From the NCBI GenBank assembly GCA_033763435.1, contig JANRKN010000154.1, forward strand, positions 1-5,186: a DNA stretch of 5,186 nt. Direction: 5' to 3'. A program made the translations under genes and the position numbers. The stretch comes from JANRKN01 sp033763435. GTDB lineage: Bacteria; Planctomycetota; Phycisphaerae; Phycisphaerales; UBA1924. Of the stretch, positions 1 through 4,501 are shown piece by piece; position 1 is the stretch's first letter, and each line of letters opens with the position of its first letter. Below the pieces are notes generated by a model. The model did not search any database. It was not told the origin of the DNA and was given only the letters and a program-made list of their open reading frames with translations.

Positions 1-375
1 CCGCACACGGTGATCGACATGAACCCTCGCACCGTGCGCCGACAGGCGGACCTCGGGCGTGACGTGATCTACGGCGACGTCACCAACCCCGACGTGCTCG
101 AGCAGGCGGGTGTGCGGACAAGCGCCGCGGTGGTGCTGACGATCCCTGACGAAGAGGCGGTGATGCGGGCGTGTACCGTGATCCGCCGGCTGAACCCCGC
201 GATCTTCATCGCGGGGAGGACGAACTATCTGAACAAGGCGATGGCGCTGTATCAGTGCGGCGCGGACCACGTGGTGATCGAAGAGGTCGCGACCGCGCTG
301 GCGATGGAGCGCGAGGTGCTGGCCAAGCTGCGCGAGCGGGGGATCGCCCGGCCCGCGGACGTCATCACGAGTTAA
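1..375 (+). CDS. Kef/TrkA-type NAD-binding (RCK N) domain protein, C-terminal end; 5' truncated
   Basis: The frame is open from the first base and ends in TAA at 373-375, giving 124 residues of a longer protein. Visible residues match the second half of a TrkA-N/RCK Rossmann domain. VIDMNP (residues 4-9) is the end of strand beta-2, whose Asp usually contacts the NAD ribose. It is followed by VIYGDVTNPDVLEQAGV (residues 23-39), the hydrophobic strand VVLTIPDEEAV, and RRLNPAIFIAGRTN with the late-domain GADHVVIEEV. This order is typical of the cytoplasmic tail of KefB/KefC-like CPA2 monovalent cation:proton antiporters, where nucleotide binding gates the membrane channel. The protein ends about 20 residues after the domain, so no RCK_C/TrkA-C domain follows. 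The glycine-rich GxGxxG loop and any membrane part lie upstream of the window. It could instead be a free-standing TrkA-like gating subunit. The gene converges on mreD, and their stop codons overlap. Confidence 0.85.
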   Translation, partial: PHTVIDMNPRTVRRQADLGRDVIYGDVTNPDVLEQAGVRTSAAVVLTIPDEEAVMRACTVIRRLNPAIFIAGRTNYLNKAMALYQCGADHVVIEEVATALAMEREVLAKLRERGIARPADVITS

Positions 376-941
376 TCGCGCCGGCCGAAGCGACGCGCCT
401 GCACGCTGTGAAGCCCGAGCGCGCCCGAGAGTGGGAAGAGCACGATCGAGAGCAGCGCGGCCAGGCCGCCGGTGTAAAGGCTGCTGAGCAGGCGCTGGCC
501 GATCTGGGCCGAGGCTTCGACGGCGATCGGTTCGCCCAGCACCAGTCGCATCGAGAGCAGGAAGACGACGACGATGTGCGCGACCGCGGCGCCCAGCGCG
601 GTGAGGATGGCCAGGCTGATGGGGTGGCGGCGGATCATCATCGCCCGCGCCGCGAGGATGAGCTGCGCCGCGAGCAGATAGCCCAGTGCGTGGGGGCCGA
701 CGATGGTGATCGCGCCCGCGGCCTCGCGATAGGGCGTGGCGTTGGTAAGGTCGACGAGCAGGCCCAGGACGATCGCGGCCCAGACCGAGGCCGAGGGCGT
801 CGCCGAGACCGCGATGAACGCGACGAGGACGAACATGAAGCTGGGGGCGATGGGCGTGGGGCCGAGTTGGAGCACATCGCGCAGGCCGAGCTCCAGGCCC
901 AGGAAGATCCAGGAAATGAGGCCGAAGACGATCCAGTTCAT
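372..941 (-). CDS. mreD: rod shape-determining protein MreD
   Basis: This gene encodes a 189-residue integral membrane protein, slightly longer than the usual 160-180 for MreD. Hydrophobic segments lie at about 2-20, 31-47, 50-65, 78-98, 108-131 and 155-177, consistent with the five to six membrane helices of the family. GLLVDL at residues 60-65 matches the MreD hallmark of a Gly-Leu-Leu-x-Asp-Leu stretch inside an early helix. The C-terminus is a short basic tail (ARRFGRRD). MreD binds MreC in the inner membrane and helps control the PBP2/RodA peptidoglycan synthase of the elongasome. Sequence conservation is weak in this family, so position after mreC supports the call strongly. The ATG overlaps the mreC stop as ATGA (938-941), which points to translational coupling, and a purine run AGGGGG sits 6 nt upstream of the ATG. 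The TAA stop (374-372) overlaps the stop of the convergent antiporter-like gene. Confidence 0.88.
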   Translation of the reverse strand: MNWIVFGLISWIFLGLELGLRDVLQLGPTPIAPSFMFVLVAFIAVSATPSASVWAAIVLGLLVDLTNATPYREAAGAITIVGPHALGYLLAAQLILAARAMMIRRHPISLAILTALGAAVAHIVVVFLLSMRLVLGEPIAVEASAQIGQRLLSSLYTGGLAALLSIVLFPLSGALGLHSVQARRFGRRD

Positions 942-1873
942 CGCGCGCCCCCTGTCGGCGCGGCCGGGATGATCGGCATGGATTCGTCGGTCAGGCGCAG
1001 CACGACCTCACTGACGCGGTCGAGCCTCAGCGTGGGCTCGACGGTGATGACTTTGCGGAGTGGCTGGGTGGGGGAGGGGTCAACGCGTGTGACGGTGCCG
1101 ACGATGAGCATCTGGGCCGCGCCCGGCCAGGTGCGATCGGCCAGCCTCACGGTCTGCCCGGGCTTGGGCTCGAGGCGCGGGGCGCTTGCGCCGCCGAGGG
1201 CCGCGCCGGCGTCGGTCCCGACCTCGCCCTTGAGCGACCCATCGCCCTGGGGCTTGAGCAGCGCGATGAGCGATTCGGCGCCGGTGCCCTGGAAGAAGTC
1301 GCCGGTCATCACGCGGACGGTGACCTCGGGGCTGGCCTTGTGCGTGATCGGGCGGACGAACGCCAGCGGCCCGGCGACCGAGTCGACCCTGCCCACGAGC
1401 TGGAGCCCGTCGGCGGTGACGACCGAGCCAGCCGTGACACCCTGCGATTCGCCCGCGCGGATGCGCAGCAGGCCCGACGCCAAGTCCGACGCGGTCGCGA
1501 CGACACGGGCCGTGAGCTGCTTGACGGGCAGGTCGGGGTTGAGTTCGAGCCCGCGCTGGAGGACCTTGATCTGGGCCTTGAGGCGGTCGTTCTCTTCCAG
1601 GAGCTGGAGGTACTGGGTCTCGGCGGCCTTGCGGTGCTCTTCGAGCAGCGCACGCTCGTCGTTGCGCAGCGCCGGGGGCTTGGGCGGCGCCAGCCAGCTT
1701 CCCAGAAGTCGGAAGAGCGTCGCCGGGGGCGCTGCGAGGACCGCGACCGGGCGCCCGAACCAGCCTGCCCACGCGGTCCAGCGCCCGGGGACGACCGCGA
1801 GGAGCACGAGCACGAGCACCGCGGCCAGGAGCAGCCGAGGGTGGTGCAGAGGCTGGGAGGGCGATCGCGACAT
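938..1873 (-). CDS. mreC: rod shape-determining protein MreC
   Basis: This 311-residue protein has the standard MreC plan. A short cytoplasmic basic/polar N-terminus is followed by one membrane segment at about residues 14-28 and a second hydrophobic/amphipathic stretch at about 40-62. A coiled coil follows at about 73-107 (ALLEEHRKAAE...LLEENDRLKAQIKVLQ). From about residue 118 comes the periplasmic double beta-barrel domain, with the family-type stretch IRAGESQGVTAGSVVTADG (138-156) followed by LVGRV. MreC is the periplasmic scaffold of the elongasome. It dimerises through the coiled coil and activates PBP2. The ATG at 1873-1871 is 18 nt downstream of the mreB stop. The bases before it (CGCGCCCCGTTCCATCCG) contain no Shine-Dalgarno match, so translation may depend on coupling to mreB or on a leader-independent start. 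An internal start would remove part of the membrane anchor and is less likely. The stop overlaps the mreD start. Confidence 0.93.
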   Translation of the reverse strand: MSRSPSQPLHHPRLLLAAVLVLVLLAVVPGRWTAWAGWFGRPVAVLAAPPATLFRLLGSWLAPPKPPALRNDERALLEEHRKAAETQYLQLLEENDRLKAQIKVLQRGLELNPDLPVKQLTARVVATASDLASGLLRIRAGESQGVTAGSVVTADGLQLVGRVDSVAGPLAFVRPITHKASPEVTVRVMTGDFFQGTGAESLIALLKPQGDGSLKGEVGTDAGAALGGASAPRLEPKPGQTVRLADRTWPGAAQMLIVGTVTRVDPSPTQPLRKVITVEPTLRLDRVSEVVLRLTDESMPIIPAAPTGGAR

Positions 1874-1891
1874 CGGATGGAACGGGGCGCG

Positions 1892-2947
1892 TTAGACGTC
1901 GAGGTCGTTCTCGAGGGTCGACTTCCACTCGTCGAGGTGCTCGAGATAGATGCACGTGCCGCGGGCGACGCAGGTGAGCGGGTCCTCGGCGAGCTTGGTT
2001 TCCAGGCCGGTGGCCTTCTGCACGACATTGGTGATGCCGCGGAGCAAAGAGCCGCCGCCGGCCATCGTGATGCCGTTCTCGACCAGGTCCGCGGCCAGTT
2101 CGGGCTCGGCGTGCTCGAGCGTCCGGGTGATGGACTCGACGATCGCGTTGACCGGTTCCTGCAGCGCTTCGCGGATCTCTTCCGTGGTGATGATCGCCTT
2201 GCGGGGCAGGCCCGAGATCATGTCGCGCCCGCGGACCTCAAGGGTCGTCTCGGGCATGACGGGGTAGGCCGAGCCGATCTCGATCTTGATGCGCTCGGCC
2301 GTCTGCTCACCGATGAGCATGTTGTACGTGCGCTTCATGTGGTTGATGATCGCCTCGTCCATGTCGTCGCCCGCGACGCGGACGCTCTCGCAGACGGCGA
2401 TGTCGGCAAGGGACATGATGGCGACCTCGGTGGTGCCGCCGCCGATGTCGACGATCATGCTCGCGGTGGGCTCGGCGAAGGGCAGGCCCGCTCCGATGGC
2501 CGCGGCGATGGGTTCTTCGATCAGCCAGGTGCGGCGTGCGCCCGCGCGCTCGGCGGAGTCAAAGACCGCGCGCTTCTCCACGGCGGTGATGCCGGAGGGA
2601 ACGCTGATGACCACGCGAGGGCCCACGCCGAAGAAGCGGCTCTTGCCGTTGACCTTGCGGATGAAGTAGGACAGCATCGCCTCGGTAATCTCAAAGTCGG
2701 AGATCACGCCGTCCTTCAACGGGCGCACGGCGGTGATGGTGCCGGGCGTTTTGCCGATCATTTCCTTCGCGACCCAGCCGACGGCCTCGCCGTTCTTCAG
2801 GACCTGGTTGGTGCCCTTGCGCACGGCGACCACCGAGGGCTCGTTGAGCACGATGCCCTGACCGCGGACCGACACGAGCGTGTTGCACGTGCCCAGGTCG
2901 ATCCCCATGTCGACGCTGAAGACGCTCAAGAGCTTGTCCAGCATCAC
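1892..2947 (-). CDS. mreB: rod shape-determining protein MreB (bacterial actin)
   Basis: This 351-residue protein aligns from end to end with MreB, an ATP-binding actin homologue that forms membrane-bound filaments and orients lateral wall synthesis. Visible motifs are phosphate-1 (IDLGTCNT, residues 16-23), the conserved GQGIVLNEPSVVA (29-41), RPLKDGVISDF (75-85), IEEPIAAAIGAGLP with the Glu expected to act in hydrolysis (E145), phosphate-2 (VDIGGGTTEVA, 166-176), the TAERIK/EIGSAYP block (216-229), LQEP (262-265), the adenosine-binding MAGGGSLLRG (295-304) and EDPLTCVARG (321-330). The N-terminus MMLDKLLSVFS resembles the amphipathic membrane-binding segment, and F105-F106 lie where the hydrophobic membrane loop is found. 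Position 21 is Cys, where the common motif has Ala (DLGTANT). The start is either GTG at 2947 or ATG at 2944. AAGGAG lies 10 nt before the GTG and 13 nt before the ATG, so the GTG is favoured slightly. It is the first gene of the mreBCD operon. Confidence 0.97.
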   Translation of the reverse strand: MMLDKLLSVFSVDMGIDLGTCNTLVSVRGQGIVLNEPSVVAVRKGTNQVLKNGEAVGWVAKEMIGKTPGTITAVRPLKDGVISDFEITEAMLSYFIRKVNGKSRFFGVGPRVVISVPSGITAVEKRAVFDSAERAGARRTWLIEEPIAAAIGAGLPFAEPTASMIVDIGGGTTEVAIMSLADIAVCESVRVAGDDMDEAIINHMKRTYNMLIGEQTAERIKIEIGSAYPVMPETTLEVRGRDMISGLPRKAIITTEEIREALQEPVNAIVESITRTLEHAEPELAADLVENGITMAGGGSLLRGITNVVQKATGLETKLAEDPLTCVARGTCIYLEHLDEWKSTLENDLDV

Positions 2948-2957
2948 GGCGGGGCCA

Positions 2958-2963
2958 CTCCTT
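2958..2963 (-). promoter_or_regulatory. ribosome binding site of mreB
   Basis: AAGGAG on the minus strand, 10 nt before GTG 2947 and 13 nt before ATG 2944. The spacing is long for either codon but nearer the useful range for the GTG. The neighbouring GTG-ATG pair leaves the exact first residue uncertain by one codon. Confidence 0.7.
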
Positions 2964-3002
2964 CGAACCGACGCTCCACAGGCCGGCTCACGCGTACGGG
3001 TT

Positions 3003-3015
3003 TCGGACGGTCCGA
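3003..3015. repeat. 13-bp dyad in the mreB leader
   Basis: TCGGAC-G-GTCCGA is a perfect inverted repeat around a single central base. It extends by one T.G and one T-A pair outward. The arms are too close together for a strong RNA hairpin, so a DNA-binding dimer site is the more natural reading. It lies about 55 nt upstream of the mreB start. A 13-bp dyad can arise by chance in DNA this rich in G+C, so no regulator is proposed. Confidence 0.35.
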
Positions 3016-3048
3016 GAACCGCGGGCGTGCCGGGGTCGCTGACAAGCG

Positions 3049-3054
3049 ATTATC
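3049..3054 (-). promoter_or_regulatory. candidate -10 element for mreBCD
   Basis: GATAAT on the minus strand matches the sigma-70 -10 consensus at five of six bases and is one of the few A+T-rich spots upstream of mreB. It would give a leader of roughly 95 nt. No good TTGACA-like hexamer stands 16-18 nt upstream; the nearest partial match, TTGCTA, is 20 nt away. It may therefore be a chance match or a promoter for another sigma factor. Confidence 0.3.
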
Positions 3055-3161
3055 GGCACATCCGCACCAAATCCTAGCAAACCTGCCCCTCTGAACTCGG
3101 GTGAAAGGGTCCGAATGGGCAAATCAGGCAAAGTGGGAGCCCAGCGACCGGGCGATGAATG

Positions 3162-3203
3162 AAAAGCGAGCGTGCGCTGCCTCACTCGAGGGCGCACGCT
3201 CGC
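3162..3203 (-). terminator. factor-independent terminator of the coiled-coil protein gene
   Basis: A perfect 12-bp stem pairs GCGAGCGTGCGC (3166-3177) with GCGCACGCTCGC (3192-3203). Inside, a 4-bp inner stem (3180-3183 with 3188-3191) closes a four-base loop, with a two-base bulge at 3178-3179. Read on the minus strand, the stem is followed at once by TTTTCATT, which gives the U-tract. The plus-strand side has no T run, so it works in one direction. It begins 27 nt after the stop of the leftward gene at 3231 and should keep that transcript from running into mreB. Confidence 0.85.
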
Positions 3204-3230
3204 GGGGGTTGAAGGCTGGGGAGGGACGAC

Positions 3231-4166
3231 TCAGACCGCGCCGGGCGAGGGCTGCTTGAGCGACTCGGGCCCGATGTGGATCGTCGCGGGCTTGGAGGGG
3301 AGCGTGGCGGGGCTGGGCGTGAGGCCCGAGCGGCCAGGGATGGAGTTGCGGGCGTCGAGCTGGACGCGGGCCCGCTGCTCGTAGTTGGTCGCGGTCGAGC
3401 CCCGGCCCAGGTTGTCCAGCTGGGACTCCTGGCGCGTCCGGATCTGAGCGAGCTTGGACTGGATCTGCTCGAGGCTGTCGGCGCGGTAGCGGCTCTGTTC
3501 GTCGATGGTCTTCTGGCGGGCCGCGAGCATGCCGATCATCCGCTCGTTGCGGGCGATCGCGTCGACCTGATGATCCAGCTGAACGAGCTGGGTCTGGAAC
3601 TGGGCCTGCTCGCTGCGGAGCTGGTCGCGCAGTTCGACCAGGCGGGTTTCCTGCTGGCCCAGATAGCCCAGGTCGCGCTCGATGTCCGTCACGACCGCGG
3701 CGTTCGCATCGCGGAAGGCCATGAGCTGCGAAGCCTTGGCGTAGGCCTCGTCGACGGGCAGGCTCTCGGAGTTGAACGAGACGCGGACGACGGCGCCAGC
3801 CATCTGGGCCTGGGTCTCCGTGGCCCGCGTGATGAGCTGCTGCATCGTGCCCAGGTCCTGCTCGACGAGCGCGACGACCTTGGTCTTGAGCGACAGGTCG
3901 TTCTCGAGCTGGCGCTTCTGGCTGGCGAGCTGAGCGAGGTCGCTCTCGACCGCGGCGATCCGCGGGGGATACTGCGCCTCGAGCGAGCGGAGCTGAGCCC
4001 GCAGCGCGACCGGGTCCTCGATGTGCTTGTCGACCTCGGCCTGGATGGCGCCGCGGGTCTGGGAGAAGACCGCCGCGACGCGTTCAGGACCGACGACGAC
4101 CGCGGCCGCGCCGCCGACCAAGCCCGCGATCACCGTGTACCGCACCAACGCCTTCCCAAGAGCCAT
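3231..4166 (-). CDS. membrane-anchored coiled-coil protein of unknown function
   Basis: I do not recognise a named family for this 311-residue protein. A short N-terminus (MALGKALVRY) leads into one Gly/Ala/Val-rich membrane segment at about residues 11-26, which contains GLVGG; it could be an anchor or an uncleaved signal. Two long helical regions follow, with heptad-like Leu/Ile/Val spacing and many Gln, Glu, Arg and Lys: about 53-122 and about 143-252. They are separated by a less helical patch, GAVVRVSFNSESLPVDEAYA (124-143). The tail from about residue 254 is rich in Pro, Ser, Thr and Gly and looks unstructured. There is no Cys and no catalytic motif. The general plan resembles anchored coiled-coil proteins that I recall as common in planctomycetes and often mislabelled Smc-like, but that link is from memory. 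The start is well supported by a strong Shine-Dalgarno sequence. It is transcribed divergently from the sigma factor gene and ends at its own terminator, so it is probably monocistronic. Confidence 0.85.
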   Translation of the reverse strand: MALGKALVRYTVIAGLVGGAAAVVVGPERVAAVFSQTRGAIQAEVDKHIEDPVALRAQLRSLEAQYPPRIAAVESDLAQLASQKRQLENDLSLKTKVVALVEQDLGTMQQLITRATETQAQMAGAVVRVSFNSESLPVDEAYAKASQLMAFRDANAAVVTDIERDLGYLGQQETRLVELRDQLRSEQAQFQTQLVQLDHQVDAIARNERMIGMLAARQKTIDEQSRYRADSLEQIQSKLAQIRTRQESQLDNLGRGSTATNYEQRARVQLDARNSIPGRSGLTPSPATLPSKPATIHIGPESLKQPSPGAV

Positions 4167-4170
4167 GACG

Positions 4171-4178
4171 AACCTCCT
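4171..4178 (-). promoter_or_regulatory. strong ribosome binding site of the coiled-coil protein gene
   Basis: AGGAGGTT on the minus strand is a near-complete anti-16S match, with 6 nt between AGGAGG and the ATG at 4166. It is the best Shine-Dalgarno sequence in the window; it fixes the start and suggests the protein is made in quantity. Confidence 0.88.
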
Positions 4179-4440
4179 GATTCACCTTCAACCGGCCACA
4201 ACCCGAGGGTCCCGAACCTGTTGTCCGCCGAGGCGGGCCGCTCCGGGCCTGCCGCGGGGTGGACAAGAGGTGATTGGGAAACGCTCGGGGCGGATTTCGC
4301 GCGTCGGCAGGTTTCGCCAGTTCAGTCCGGCGGTTCTCGGTCGGATTCTGGGACGGCGGGCGTGCGTCGGATAGGCTGCGCAGGCCTCTGTGCGCAATTC
4401 GGACGCCCGAAACCCCAACAATCGCCCGGGAAGCCGGTCG

Positions 4441-4477
4441 GGCAGGTGAGGTCGGGTGCGGCAGGTGAGGTCGGGTG
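4441..4477. repeat. tandem 18-bp direct repeat upstream of the sigma factor gene
   Basis: GGCAGGTGAGGTCGGGTG occurs at 4441-4458 and again, identical, at 4460-4477, a period of 19 bp. A shorter related unit, GGTCGGGC, precedes it at 4436-4443, so the core GGTCGGG appears three times (4436, 4450, 4469). The last copy ends 12 nt before the ribosome binding site. The repeat could be an operator array, part of the mRNA leader, or a recent slippage duplication. Confidence 0.85.
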
Positions 4478-4489
4478 GGGTCTGGGTTG

Positions 4490-4495
4490 AAGGAG
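4490..4495 (+). promoter_or_regulatory. ribosome binding site of the sigma factor gene
   Basis: AAGGAG lies 6 nt before the ATG at 4502. It supports that codon over the in-frame ATG at 4514, which would be 18 nt away. Confidence 0.8.
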
Positions 4496-4501
4496 TGGTC
4501 C

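Larger units (their letters stand above)
2948..3161 (-). other. mreB leader and presumed operon promoter region
   Basis: These 214 bases separate the mreB start from the upstream gene's terminator, so mreBCD should have its own promoter here. The stretch is less G+C-rich than the genes around it, especially at 3049-3160. No coding frame in it looks like a protein. It contains a candidate -10 hexamer (GATAAT), a near-perfect dyad close to 3003-3015 and the mreB ribosome binding site. I see no riboswitch or RNA gene that I can name. The placement of the promoter is an inference from gene order. Confidence 0.5.
4167..4501. other. divergent intergenic region between the coiled-coil protein and sigma factor genes
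   Basis: These 335 bases must hold the promoters of both outward-facing genes. I could not place either promoter with confidence, because the stretch has few A+T-rich hexamers and no convincing -35/-10 pair. Visible structure includes a possible hairpin (GGCGGGCC at 4232-4239 with GGCCTGCC at 4246-4253, one G.U pair), two copies of the palindrome TGCGCA (4377-4382 and 4391-4396) 14 bp apart, and the 18-bp direct repeat at 4441-4477. The short open frames crossing it on both strands lack ribosome binding sites and protein-like composition. Confidence 0.6.

Noticed and set aside
171..1895. Very long plus-strand open frame (574 codons) opposite mreD and mreC
   Set aside because: It is antisense to two well-supported genes. 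Its product is low in complexity and rich in Arg, Asp, Gly and Ala, as expected for a shadow frame in G+C-rich DNA. It has no ribosome binding site or domain.
1340..3094. Very long plus-strand open frame (584 codons) opposite mreC and mreB
   Set aside because: It is antisense to mreB, whose motifs are conserved over the whole length. The composition (repeated Asp, Gly, His, Arg and Val) is typical of an antisense shadow.
4276..4310. Possible ECF-type promoter (GGAAAC ... CGTCGG) that could mean sigma autoregulation
   Set aside because: The gap between the two parts is about 19 bases, longer than the usual ECF spacing, and GGAAAC and CGTC are easy to find by chance in this DNA.
4377..4396. 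Two TGCGCA palindromes flanking GGCCTCTG as a possible operator or hairpin
   Set aside because: Each is only 6 bp and made mostly of G and C. Such pairs are expected by chance here and nothing else supports a site.
4441..4477. The 18-bp repeat as a CRISPR array or iteron-type origin
   Set aside because: There are only two full copies with a 1-bp gap. There are no spacers, cas genes, replication initiator gene or A+T-rich melting region.
3276..4490. Plus-strand open frame of 404 codons opposite the coiled-coil protein gene
   Set aside because: Its Leu/Asp/Val pattern mirrors the Gln/Glu/Arg-rich heptads of the minus-strand gene. The minus-strand frame has the strong ribosome binding site, a membrane segment and a terminator.
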